DNA of 64,000 nt. It comes from Rhodococcus sp. 1168. Its GTDB lineage: Bacteria > Actinomycetota > Actinomycetes > Mycobacteriales > Mycobacteriaceae. Each line of letters opens with the position of its first letter. Position 1 is the stretch's first letter. Under the pieces are notes generated by a model that was given only the letters and a program-made list of their open reading frames with translations, made no database searches and was not told the origin of the DNA. Of the stretch, positions 35,088 through 43,867 are shown piece after piece. The translations under genes were made by a program, and so were the position numbers. The stretch covers positions 1 through 64,000 of the forward strand of contig NZ_MKKY01000097.1 of assembly GCF_002091955.1 (NCBI RefSeq), read 5' to 3'.

Positions 35088-36556
35088 GCGGTGATCCTTC
35101 GGAAGAACTGCAGCAGACCCTGCGCACACTCGAGAGCATCAGCGGGTTCGGTGACATGTCGGCGCAGGAGTTCGGCGATCTGACACGCGCCGTCATCTAC
35201 CAAGAGCGAGACAGTTACGCGTACGGCGGCGGTTACGAGCCCAAGGCAGTGTTCGACGACGACCCATTCGATGCAATGTCGCATGGGGAGATCTTCGGGA
35301 AAGTCGAGCAGTTCCAACCTGAACGGGCCGGGGAGTCCTCCAACAACTGGCGAGCGATCGGAGCCCACGCGGCCGAGGGCGCCGATCAGTTCGCTCAGGC
35401 AATGGCCGCGGTGAACAGCACCAGCTGGCAGGGCCCATCAGCCACCGCCGCAGTCGACGGTGTGCAGGCGTACACGAAGTCGACCGCAGAGTTGAAGACG
35501 ACTGCGCATCTCGTGGCGAACAAGCTGCTCGAGGCATATACGGGTCTTCAGCAGACCAAGGCGAGCGTTCCGCCTCCGCTGCCTACCGGCCCGTTCGAGA
35601 AAGTGCTCGACGCGACTCCTGGTTTTCTCGTGCCCGGTGCGTTGAAGCAGGCCCAATACGCACGCGAAGAGGCCGAAGAAGCTGCGCGCCAGGTCATGCG
35701 CAGTGTGTACATGCCGGTCGTGCATCAATCCGACGACCAAGTTCCGATTCTGCCGACCGCGCTCGATCCGGTCACCGACGGTGGCGCGGGTGACGCAGGC
35801 AGGTACCGACCGGGCACCAAGGGCCTCGGCTTCGATGCGCAACCCTTTCCTCGAGCGGACGCTTCGGCCACCGGGCCCGGATCCGGCAATGGTGCTTCGG
35901 GGCAGACCGGTTCACCTGCCTCCGACGGCGGTGCTGTTCGATCTCCTGCATCGGATGCCCGGGACACCGGGACAGAGGCGTCGAGTTGGGCGCCCGGTGA
36001 GACACCACAGTCGCCGCAGCCGCCGACCGGTCCGGCCGGGGCGCAGCAAGGGGCGAATACCCCTTCCGGATTCTCACCATCGGGGTCCTCACCCGGTGGC
36101 TCGGTTCTGGGCAGCCCACTCGGTGGTCCCCGAGCTTCTGGTCCAGGCGGTTCAGGTCCAGGCGGGTCGGGTGCCGGCGGCTCGGGTTCCCGGGGCGGCA
36201 GTTCAGGCGGTACCGGTTCTCGGTTCGGCGGGGGCTCCGGCGGGGGCTCCGGCGGTTCGGGCTCGGGGTCGGGCATGGGTGGGTTAAATCGCCCTGGGGT
36301 CGGCGGCTCGGTTCTCGGGGCTCCTGGACAGGGCGGTACCGCGGCTGGGGGCCAGGGATCGACCGGAGGGTCAGGTACGGCCGCGGGCCGTGCCGGTGCC
36401 CCTGGAATGGGCGGAATGTCGCCTGGCGCAGGTCGCGGAGGGCCTGGGGGCGCAGACGACGTTCACAAGACGCCCGGCTATCTGATCGATGCCGTCAACG
36501 GAGACGAATTGATCGGCACGCTCCCACTTGTCGTTCCACCGGTGCTCGGCGGGTGA
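35084..36556 (+). CDS. PPE/WXG100-like protein with long Gly/Pro/Ser-rich tail
   Basis: A 490-residue protein. Residues 80-200 form a helical WXG100/PPE-like domain with the turn motif SWQGPSA (W115-x-G117) and a following YxxxE-like helical segment. Residues 225-465 are disordered and dominated by Gly, Ser and Pro (GGSGPGGSGAGGSG-type repeats), and the last 25 residues (TPGYLIDAVNGDELIGTLPLVVPPVLGG) are conserved-looking. Type VII secretion substrates of this kind need an EspG chaperone, whose gene follows with a 4-bp overlap. No ESX membrane genes are in the window. Confidence 0.75.
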   Translation: MSGDPSEELQQTLRTLESISGFGDMSAQEFGDLTRAVIYQERDSYAYGGGYEPKAVFDDDPFDAMSHGEIFGKVEQFQPERAGESSNNWRAIGAHAAEGADQFAQAMAAVNSTSWQGPSATAAVDGVQAYTKSTAELKTTAHLVANKLLEAYTGLQQTKASVPPPLPTGPFEKVLDATPGFLVPGALKQAQYAREEAEEAARQVMRSVYMPVVHQSDDQVPILPTALDPVTDGGAGDAGRYRPGTKGLGFDAQPFPRADASATGPGSGNGASGQTGSPASDGGAVRSPASDARDTGTEASSWAPGETPQSPQPPTGPAGAQQGANTPSGFSPSGSSPGGSVLGSPLGGPRASGPGGSGPGGSGAGGSGSRGGSSGGTGSRFGGGSGGGSGGSGSGSGMGGLNRPGVGGSVLGAPGQGGTAAGGQGSTGGSGTAAGRAGAPGMGGMSPGAGRGGPGGADDVHKTPGYLIDAVNGDELIGTLPLVVPPVLGG

Positions 36557-37329
36557 ACGAGCGCGGGTGGACCATGACCGGCCTCGAATTTCGGCTCATG
36601 ATGGAACAGTTCGGCCGCGATCGATTGCCGTTCCCGCTGCAAATTCGTGCAACCGCACGTTCGGCAGCCGAATATCACCATCAATGCCACGAGGCGTCCA
36701 TAGGCGTCGCGGCGAAGATGGACGAAGACTTGCGCGAGGCCGGACGGATCCTTCTCGACCCACGGCTTCGAATCGAAGTCGTAGGCCATACGAGGAGCAC
36801 GAGTGCAGCCGACGGCTCCGCGGACGTCAAGATCCGTGGCCATGCCGCGATCCGACACGACAGTGCAGCGGTGCTGATCCAGCAGCCCGGACTCGATGAT
36901 TCCTCCGGCGGCCCAGTGACGGTTCGCCTGGTCGCCTCGTATCGAGCCGTGAATGCAGTGTTGGACGCACTGCCCGAATCCCCGAAGGGCAGCAACCCTC
37001 GCATCGACATCCCGCGGCCTTCGCCGATCGGACAATCGACTGCGAACTCCGTCGTATTCGACAGCGCCACAGGGTCGACCTCCAGGGAGCACTTCGATCG
37101 GCTTCTGGGCCGACGTCGAACCAGCGCAGGCGAAATCCTCCTCTGCCCTGGCAAAGCCACCGACAATCGAGTGGAAATGGACTTGGCTGGTTTTCACTGG
37201 CTGGACAACGCCGATGACGGTCGATACCTGGTCCGGTCCGGTTCTACTGTAAGCGTCATTCCCGCCTCCGATTCCGACGTGGCCGCCGAGGTCCGAAGGC
37301 TAGCCGCAGAGTTGCCAGCCGAGACCTGA
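36553..37329 (+). CDS. EspG-family type VII secretion chaperone
   Basis: A 258-residue protein of the ESX secretion-associated EspG family: the N-terminal MTGLEFRLMMEQFGRDRLPFPLQ is typical, as is the alternating beta/alpha body ending HWLDNADDGRYLVRSGSTVSVIPAS. EspG binds PPE proteins in the cytosol and keeps them soluble until export. GTG at 36553 overlaps the PPE-like stop by 4 bp, the classical substrate-chaperone pairing; the internal ATG (MTGLEF) at 36574 is an alternative start. Confidence 0.8.
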   Translation: MNERGWTMTGLEFRLMMEQFGRDRLPFPLQIRATARSAAEYHHQCHEASIGVAAKMDEDLREAGRILLDPRLRIEVVGHTRSTSAADGSADVKIRGHAAIRHDSAAVLIQQPGLDDSSGGPVTVRLVASYRAVNAVLDALPESPKGSNPRIDIPRPSPIGQSTANSVVFDSATGSTSREHFDRLLGRRRTSAGEILLCPGKATDNRVEMDLAGFHWLDNADDGRYLVRSGSTVSVIPASDSDVAAEVRRLAAELPAET

Positions 37330-37439
37330 AGCCTGCGACGGGCACCGGTTGTGGAACTTCGTCCACAGCATTCGGACATTTCGACCCAGTACATTGGTGT
37401 GCGCACTTCACGACCCGCTCTCATCGAAAAGGACACACA

Positions 37440-38651
37440 TTGTCTGCTCCAGCCGGTCAGCCCTTGGCGAAGGGACAAAACGGTCCGATCACCGTGAACA
37501 ACGTGGTCGTATCCGTGCAGCTCAGCGCTCCCGCCGACTTGTCGGCACTTCTGGTAACCGGCGACGGCAAAGTCCGGACCGACGCGGACTTCGTCTTCTT
37601 CAATCAGCCGACCGGGCCTGGTGTTTCTCTGGCCCCCGGCGCCGCAGGACAACCCGGACAGTTGTCGATCGCGCTGACCGAAATCCCCGCCGATATCGAA
37701 CAGATCCGCGCAGTCATCACTCTCGACGACGCTTCGAGCAGCTTCGGCCGAGCCACACCGCCGACCGCTCGCATCGCCGACGCGCAGGGCAACGCGTTGT
37801 ACGAGTACGTCGTCGACGGCCTGAGCAGTGAGTCCATCGTGATCGCTGTGGAGGTGTACCGACGCTCGGGCACCTGGAAAGTTCGGGCGGTAGGACAGGG
37901 CTACTCCGGTGGTTTCGCTGCACTCGTCACCGACCACGGTGTGTCCGTCGACGACGCTCCCGCCGCGCAACCGGCAGCCCCGGCTCCTCCCGCGGCCCCG
38001 ACTCCGCCTCCCGCACCGACACCACCGCCGTCCGGCCCATCCGAGGTCAATTTGACGAAGGCCCGTCCGGTCAGTCTGACCAAGGGTCAGAAGGTCACCC
38101 TGCGCAAGGACGGTGGCGTCGCGCTGACGAGGATCCGGATGGGTCTGGGATGGGACCCGGTGGCGGCGCCCAAGAAGACAGGTTTCTTCGGCGGTGGCGG
38201 ACGCAGTGGGGCCATCGATCTGGACGCGTCGGCGATCATGTTCGCCGGTCGCAACGTGGCTGACGTGGTGTATTACGGCCAGCTGAAGGCCAAGGATGGG
38301 TCGATCCTGCATCAGGGCGACAACCTGACCGGCGCCGGTGAAGGCGACGACGAGGTTGTGAACGTCGACCTCACGCGTGTGCCGGCGAACGTGACCGCGA
38401 TCGTGTTCACGGTGACCTCGTACCGAGGACAAACTTTCGAGCAGGTCGAGAACGCATTCTGCCGCCTCGTCGACGACACCAACAACGCCGAACTGGCCCG
38501 CTTCACACTCCAGGGAGGGATGCCGTTCACCGGTCTCGTCATGGCAAAGGTCTACCGCGAGGGTGCTAACTGGAAGCTTCAGGCCATCGGCGACGGCATC
38601 GCCGCCAAGCATGCGGGCGAAGCAGTTCCGCATCTCGGCAAGTACATCTAG
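37440..38651 (+). CDS. Two-domain TerD-family protein with degenerate first domain
   Basis: A 403-residue protein with TTG start at 37440 (AAAAGGA upstream). Residues 1-170 are a TerD-like domain that lacks the DLDAS and GDN-G-G-DDE calcium motifs, though it keeps FVFFNQP, VEVYRR and VRAVGQGYSGG. A Pro/Ala linker (180-205) leads to a complete second domain with IDLDASAIMF, GDNLTGAGEGDDEVVNVDL and WKLQAIGDG. It has a polar insertion (KKTGFFGGGGRSG) before DLDAS. It converges with paralogue B, the two stop codons overlapping by 4 bp. Confidence 0.9.
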   Translation: MSAPAGQPLAKGQNGPITVNNVVVSVQLSAPADLSALLVTGDGKVRTDADFVFFNQPTGPGVSLAPGAAGQPGQLSIALTEIPADIEQIRAVITLDDASSSFGRATPPTARIADAQGNALYEYVVDGLSSESIVIAVEVYRRSGTWKVRAVGQGYSGGFAALVTDHGVSVDDAPAAQPAAPAPPAAPTPPPAPTPPPSGPSEVNLTKARPVSLTKGQKVTLRKDGGVALTRIRMGLGWDPVAAPKKTGFFGGGGRSGAIDLDASAIMFAGRNVADVVYYGQLKAKDGSILHQGDNLTGAGEGDDEVVNVDLTRVPANVTAIVFTVTSYRGQTFEQVENAFCRLVDDTNNAELARFTLQGGMPFTGLVMAKVYREGANWKLQAIGDGIAAKHAGEAVPHLGKYI

Positions 38652-40246
38652 TCCACTCGCATCGGCACGGAAACCGCCTGCGGTGCGGTGGTTTTCGTGC
38701 CCCGATGCGTATCCGGTGCCTGGTCGAGCACCCCACCCACCGGATCGTCCACCCCGCCCAGTCTCACGAGATCCTCATCCGGGCGATAAATCTGCCGAAC
38801 TATCAACGCGCACAGTGCGATCACGGCAACGTCACGCACGACGACGGTCGCGGTGAACCACTGCTCCGGGACACCCTTGTCACCGACACCGAGGTAGTAG
38901 TACATCCGGGGGAACCAGACAAAGGCGTCGACCGCCATCCACGCCAGCAACAGTCTGCGATGCGGTAGTGCGAGCACAGCCAGCGGCACGAGCCATAGAG
39001 AGTACTGCGGACTCCACACCTTGTTGGTCAGCAGGAACCCGGCGACGACGAGGAAGCTCAGCTGCGCCAATCGCGGACGCATCGGAGCATTCATCGCGAT
39101 GTAGGCGATACCGGCGCACACTGCAACGAACAGCACCATTGTGACGGTGTTGAGAAACAGCGGTTTGTCACCCGGGTACAAGGTTCCGTCGAATCCACTC
39201 CATCCGGTGAACGACGAGATGACGTTGTAGATCGAATCCGGGTCGGCAGCGCGCGTGGAGTTGAGCCGAAAGAACTCCGACCATCCGCTCGGAAACAGGA
39301 GTGCGATAGGAAGATTGACAGCCAGCCACGCCCCCAGCGCGGCACCGGCGGTCAGCGACCATTCGCGCATTTTCCCAGCGCGCCAACACAATACGAGCAG
39401 CGGGCCGAGGAGAATCAGGGGATACAACTTGGTCGCGCCGCCGAGACCGAGCAGAACACCGGCCAGTACGGGTCGCTTCTTACCCCAAGCCAAGATTCCT
39501 ACGGCAGCGAAAGCTGTTGCCAAAGCATCGAAATTGGTGAAACCGTGCACGATGACCAGTGGTGAACCTGCCACGAGGGCTGCATCCCAGATGCGCCGGC
39601 CTGCCGACATCGCTGTCGCCCAGACGGTGACCAACCATGCAAGGGCCAACCCGATCGCGACGACATTGAAGTAGATCACCACCGAGAGCGCCTGCGGCAG
39701 CCAAGAAATCGAACTCCACGCCTTCGCCACGACCATCGAGCCGTACTGATACATACCCGACAGGACCGGGTACTCCATGTAGCGAATCTGTGTGGTTCCG
39801 TCCGCGGCCACTTCTTCCCAGGACTTCTTGTACGGGAAGGCACCCTGATCCAAGCGCTCTGCGCCGTACAACGGAACGGTGTCGGAATAGCACATTGCAA
39901 CGTACTGACGGTTGCCACTCCAGTCGAGACCCAGCGATCCCTCTGGACCGTTGGGCGCCTGTTGAATACAGCCGGCCTTGGCGAACCAACCGAAACTCAG
40001 GAACACCACGGCGAGGAGTAACACCACCCGAAGCGGCGTCAAAAATCGTTGGCGCCCGATCAGCGCATGTTTCCCCGCAGACCCCCCGATGGCCGCAGCG
40101 AACTCTGCGGTCATCGGGTCGTTCGCGCCTGGTAGGTCTCGGGCCACGTTCGAGGAGCGGTCGGGTGCCAACGGCCCCGGGCTCGCGACGACTTTCCTCG
40201 CCCCGGGTTCGGTGGCTCCGGGTTCGATGGCTCTGTCGTCGCTCAC
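38648..40246 (-). CDS. GT87-type membrane glycosyltransferase (paralogue B, Rv0051-like)
   Basis: A 532-residue membrane protein with a cytosolic disordered N-terminus (about 60 residues) and about ten to twelve membrane segments. The motifs WFAKAGC, CYSDTVPLY, MEYPVLSGMYQYG, ATKLYPLILLGPL and NKVWSPQYSLWLVP correspond one by one to those of the gene at 24251. It lies 9 bp after ponA1 on the same strand, as Rv0051 follows ponA1 in M. tuberculosis, so a role in cell envelope assembly is likely. The start is GTG at 40246. Confidence 0.8.
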   Translation of the reverse strand: MSDDRAIEPGATEPGARKVVASPGPLAPDRSSNVARDLPGANDPMTAEFAAAIGGSAGKHALIGRQRFLTPLRVVLLLAVVFLSFGWFAKAGCIQQAPNGPEGSLGLDWSGNRQYVAMCYSDTVPLYGAERLDQGAFPYKKSWEEVAADGTTQIRYMEYPVLSGMYQYGSMVVAKAWSSISWLPQALSVVIYFNVVAIGLALAWLVTVWATAMSAGRRIWDAALVAGSPLVIVHGFTNFDALATAFAAVGILAWGKKRPVLAGVLLGLGGATKLYPLILLGPLLVLCWRAGKMREWSLTAGAALGAWLAVNLPIALLFPSGWSEFFRLNSTRAADPDSIYNVISSFTGWSGFDGTLYPGDKPLFLNTVTMVLFVAVCAGIAYIAMNAPMRPRLAQLSFLVVAGFLLTNKVWSPQYSLWLVPLAVLALPHRRLLLAWMAVDAFVWFPRMYYYLGVGDKGVPEQWFTATVVVRDVAVIALCALIVRQIYRPDEDLVRLGGVDDPVGGVLDQAPDTHRGTKTTAPQAVSVPMRVD

Positions 40247-40255
40247 CCCGTCACG

Positions 40256-43078
40256 TTACCGAGCCGGAGCAGGTTCGAGCTCTTCTTGGGGCGTCTGTGG
40301 TGTGGCGGGTTCGGTCGTCTGCGACTGCGCCGGCGCCGGGGCGAGACCGGGTAGCGGAATCGTCACCCCTGGAAGAATCTCGACCTGGCGCGGTGTGATC
40401 ACGACGGGCGGCGAGATCTCCGTCGGGATCGGCAACGTGATCGGCGGTGGTGGCGTCACCACTGCTGCGCTGGGTGGTGTCGTGGACGGTGCTGCGGGAG
40501 CGGAGTACTGCGGCACACCAGCCTGACCGGCGATCGGCTCCGGCGTCGGGAAGGTCTCGTTGGACGTTCCTTCCAACGAGCCGTCCATCGTGTCCTTCCA
40601 GATGTCCGACGGGAGTCCGGAACCGTAGATCGATCCGCCGTAGCTGTTCTGCAGCGGAAGTCCCTGTTCGGTTCCCACCCATACTGCCGTCGACAGTGAG
40701 GGTGTGTACCCGACCATCCAGGCATCCTTGTTCTCACCGGTATCGCCGAGCTGTGCAGTGCCAGTCTTTGCGGCGGATTGACGGCCACCGTCCAGATTGT
40801 GACCCTTGGAGTATCCGGCAATGGGCCGCATCGCAGCCGTGACGTTGTCCGCAACAGCAGCGGACGTGACCTGCTCGCCTGCCTCTGCGGCCCGATCCAA
40901 CAGGACCGTTCCGTCGGCCGTCACGACGCGCTGCACGAAGTGCGGTGCGTGGTAGACGCCGGACGCAGCGAGCGTCGCATAGGCGGAGGCCATGTCGATC
41001 ACGCGAGACTGGTACTGGCCGAGCACGATTCCGTTGTTCGGTCCGACACCGTTCGGCTCGGTCAACGTGGGACCGACGCCCGGGATTTCCTCGGGGATTC
41101 CGAGCTTGTGTGCCATGTCGGCGATCACCTGCGAACCGTTGTCCATCGACAACTGCAAGCGGTAGAAGCTCGTGTTGAGAGAGCGTTTGAGCGCCTCTGC
41201 AATGGTGCACGTTCCGCAGGATTCACCCTCGACATTGCTGATGGGGATGCCGTTGACGGTAAGCGGTGAGCTGTCGAACATCTGCGAAAGCGGAATGCCT
41301 TGATCCAGTGCCGCAGCAAGGCCGAAGACCTTGAACGAGGACCCCGTCTGCAGGCCCGACTGGGCGAAGTCGAATCCGCCGCCGTCCGAGCCGCCGTAAT
41401 AGGACTTGACTGCACCCGTGCGTGGGTCGATCGAAACGGACGCCGCGCGCAGCTCGGAGGGCTCGCCCTCCATGTTCGAATCGACCGCATCGATCACCGC
41501 AGCCTGCGCCACCGGATCGATCGTCGTGGTGATCTGCAATCCCTCGGTGTTGAGGTCCTGCTCACTGACGCCCGCCGCGGACAATTCACGCAGGACCTGG
41601 GACTTGATCAGCCCGTTGGGGCCGGAGTCACTGTCACCGGCGTCGGCCTGCGCGCCTGGAATCCACTGTGGATACTGCATCGCCGCACGCTGCGCCTGCT
41701 CCAGGCTGCCCTGCGCGACCATGCCGTCGAGTACGTAGTTCCACCGAGTCTGAGCACCCGTCGGGTTGAACTCGGGGTCCAGGCCGGACGGCTGCTGGAT
41801 GGTGGCCGCCAGCATGGCACCTTCTTCGACGGTCAACTGATCGACCGGCTTGCCGAAATACGCCGTCGACGCGGCCGCGATGCCGTAAGCACCTCGGCCG
41901 AAGTAGATCGTGTTCAGGTATGCCGCCAGGATGTCGTCCTTGGACCACTGACGAGCCATCTTCGACGAGATGACCAGCTCACGCATCTTTCGTGTCAAGG
42001 TGCGTTCGGATCCGACAAGGGCATTCTTGACGTACTGCTGGGTGATGGTCGAGCCACCGCCTGCACTGTCGCGTCCGAGAACGTTGTCACGCAATGCGCG
42101 TCCGAATCCGGTGACCGAGAAGCCGGGATTGGAATAGAAATCCCGGTCCTCCGCTGACAGCACCGCGTTTCGCACGTGCAACGGCACCTGCTCGATCGAG
42201 ACATCGGTGCGATTGCCCTCGGGGGGCACGACCTTACCGAGCACGCTCGTACCGTCGGACGCCAGAATGGTGGCGACCTGGTTGGTCTTGATGTCACCCG
42301 GGCGTGGTACATCCTCGACCGTGTAGGCGACCATGAACGTCAGAATCGGAATGATCATCCCCAACGCGATCAACGCATACAGCGTTCGACGGGCGACCCG
42401 CCACTTGGACTTCTTCTTCGTGTTCGCGGCGGAACCTCTCTCGGGCGGTTCGGGCGGTTCACTACCCGAAGAACGTGGGGGCGGGTTGTCCGGCGGGCCG
42501 GTCGGTGGAAGTCCACCGGAACCGCGTGCGCTGTGCGGGCCCGTTACTGGGCCGCGGTTGGGTAGCGGAGGGTGCCCAGGCGGTGGACCAGCCGGGCCAT
42601 TGCCCGTAGGTGGACGGCCTGTAGACGCTCCGCCCGTGGGTGGACCGCTAGTGGGTGGACCGCTCGGGGGTCGACCGCTCGGGGGTCGACCCGCTTGCGG
42701 CGGCCCGCCCGGTACGGGTCGACCGGTCTGCGGCGGGGGCCCCTGTGGTCGGAGCGGCGGACCCTGTTGGCCTCCTGGCGGTGGACCCTGCGGCCGACCC
42801 GGAGGCGGACCTGGTGGCCGTCCCGTCGGGGGACCTTGCGGACGTCCTGGAGGTGGACCCTGCGGACGTCCCGCGGGTGGACCCTGCGGACGACCCGGAG
42901 GCGGACCCAGTGGCCGACCCTGAGCGTCACGTCGAACACCGGGAGGTGGGCCCATGGGTGGACGATCGGGGGGCGGGGCGCCGGCACCGGGGGTGTTGTC
43001 GCTGCCACCAGGCGTGTTGTCGCTGCCACCAGGCGTGTTGTCGCTGCCACCAGGCGTGGTGTCGTAGGGGGAACTCAC
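40256..43078 (-). CDS. ponA1: Bifunctional class A penicillin-binding protein
   Basis: A 940-residue PonA1-type enzyme that polymerises and crosslinks peptidoglycan. Order: a Pro/Gly/Arg-rich cytosolic region of about 230 residues, one membrane helix (TLYALIALGMIIPILTFMVAY), the GT51 glycosyltransferase (AEDRDFYSNPGF, GGSTITQQYVKNAL), the transpeptidase (SSFK, SLN, KTGT) and a Pro/Thr-rich tail. GTG at 43078 with GGAG upstream is used; the frame to 43228 would overlap DUF5318. It heads a pair with the GT87 gene. Confidence 0.95.
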   Translation of the reverse strand: MSSPYDTTPGGSDNTPGGSDNTPGGSDNTPGAGAPPPDRPPMGPPPGVRRDAQGRPLGPPPGRPQGPPAGRPQGPPPGRPQGPPTGRPPGPPPGRPQGPPPGGQQGPPLRPQGPPPQTGRPVPGGPPQAGRPPSGRPPSGPPTSGPPTGGASTGRPPTGNGPAGPPPGHPPLPNRGPVTGPHSARGSGGLPPTGPPDNPPPRSSGSEPPEPPERGSAANTKKKSKWRVARRTLYALIALGMIIPILTFMVAYTVEDVPRPGDIKTNQVATILASDGTSVLGKVVPPEGNRTDVSIEQVPLHVRNAVLSAEDRDFYSNPGFSVTGFGRALRDNVLGRDSAGGGSTITQQYVKNALVGSERTLTRKMRELVISSKMARQWSKDDILAAYLNTIYFGRGAYGIAAASTAYFGKPVDQLTVEEGAMLAATIQQPSGLDPEFNPTGAQTRWNYVLDGMVAQGSLEQAQRAAMQYPQWIPGAQADAGDSDSGPNGLIKSQVLRELSAAGVSEQDLNTEGLQITTTIDPVAQAAVIDAVDSNMEGEPSELRAASVSIDPRTGAVKSYYGGSDGGGFDFAQSGLQTGSSFKVFGLAAALDQGIPLSQMFDSSPLTVNGIPISNVEGESCGTCTIAEALKRSLNTSFYRLQLSMDNGSQVIADMAHKLGIPEEIPGVGPTLTEPNGVGPNNGIVLGQYQSRVIDMASAYATLAASGVYHAPHFVQRVVTADGTVLLDRAAEAGEQVTSAAVADNVTAAMRPIAGYSKGHNLDGGRQSAAKTGTAQLGDTGENKDAWMVGYTPSLSTAVWVGTEQGLPLQNSYGGSIYGSGLPSDIWKDTMDGSLEGTSNETFPTPEPIAGQAGVPQYSAPAAPSTTPPSAAVVTPPPPITLPIPTEISPPVVITPRQVEILPGVTIPLPGLAPAPAQSQTTEPATPQTPQEELEPAPAR
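42780..42925 (-). repeat. Pro/Gly/Arg repeat region of PonA1
   Basis: Near-repeats of a GPPPGRPQ unit, about 24 bp each, encode residues 50-100 of PonA1. The DNA is very GC-rich and repetitive, and its copy number may vary between strains. Confidence 0.7.
43003..43066 (-). repeat. Three 21-bp direct repeats at the PonA1 N-terminus
   Basis: The unit TCGCTGCCACCAGGCGTGTTG occurs three times in a row with one final-copy change, encoding three DNTPGGS heptapeptides within the first 30 residues. This is a possible slippage site that would change length by seven residues without frameshift. Confidence 0.9.
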
Positions 43079-43148
43079 GTACAGGTCTCCAGTGGTTGCG
43101 GCTGGCACATCCGTATGCCGACCGGGGTTGTCAGCGACGCGATGTGTG

Positions 43149-43610
43149 TCACTCGCTCGCTGTTCGACGGTTCGGTTCGCGAGATCCCGATCGGGGCCGT
43201 CGCGGTTGCTTCGGGGTGGGAACTGCACCTAGTACATAGGACTGGACCAGGTGATTCCAACTGCAGGAACGGCAGACTTCGACGACGTGTACCGAGAACT
43301 CCTCCTGCGTCGCCGCAAGGCGAACGAGTTCTTCCGCTGTGCGCGCCGAACCCGAGAGTGTCCCCAGCTTCTCGCCGAACACCCACGAAACGAGGGTGAG
43401 CTGCTCTTTGCGGCAGATCGGGCATGCGACATCACTACCGCGGCCGTGGAATTTGGCCGCACGCAGTAGATAGGGATCGGCATCACACACTGCGGCCACG
43501 CCGGTCCTGCCCGAGTACACCTCGGCAAGCAGTGACCGTCGCTGAAGGGCGTAGTCCACCACCTGTCGCTGAAGTCGCACGGTGACCAGAGTACGTGCGG
43601 CGCCAGACAT
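43149..43610 (-). CDS. DUF5318 zinc-ribbon-like protein (Rv0049-like)
   Basis: A 153-residue protein with the DUF5318 opening RLQRQVVDYALQRRSLLAEVYSGRTG and two Cys pairs (CPIC and CRSC) suggesting a zinc ribbon. The ATG at 43610 is used; longer frames are not supported. It lies between ponA1 and the PadR-ino1 pair as Rv0049 does in M. tuberculosis. Function is unknown. The gap to the ponA1 start is 70 bp. Confidence 0.8.
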   Translation of the reverse strand: MSGAARTLVTVRLQRQVVDYALQRRSLLAEVYSGRTGVAAVCDADPYLLRAAKFHGRGSDVACPICRKEQLTLVSWVFGEKLGTLSGSARTAEELVRLAATQEEFSVHVVEVCRSCSWNHLVQSYVLGAVPTPKQPRRPRSGSREPNRRTASE

Positions 43611-43772
43611 GCGGATCGCGCATCCCGACTCTTGTGTGACTGCGCCACACCCTCCTTCGCCGAAATCGGCTTCGCGCACGGCCCTTCACCTCTGCCGAAG
43701 CCTCTACCTGTGGCGATGCGCACAGGTCTCGCGGCGGCCTTCGACTGGCAATTCGGGTACCCGGAGGCACTG

Positions 43773-43800
43773 ATATGTCGACGCATATATCGAGTCGATA
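43773..43800. promoter_or_regulatory. Candidate PadR operators
   Basis: Two overlapping dyads precede the PadR gene: ATATG-TCGACG-CATAT (43773-43788) and TATCGA-G-TCGATA (43788-43800, perfect arms). PadR regulators commonly bind AT-rich ATGT/ACAT-type dyads in their own promoters. They lie 68-95 bp before the start. Confidence 0.5.
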
Positions 43801-43867
43801 CATCTTGTGTATATGCTTGGTAGTCGCATCAACAGGTGCGGTACAGACATCAGAGGAGGAGGGTCGC

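Noticed and set aside
36120..36290. Gly/Ser repeat DNA considered as a CRISPR-like or minisatellite array
   Set aside because: It is in-frame coding sequence for the disordered tail of the PPE-like protein with no regular unit length.
37194..38633. 479-codon minus-strand frame opposite the two-domain TerD gene
   Set aside because: Shadow of a gene with clear TerD motifs; low-complexity Arg/Gly composition.
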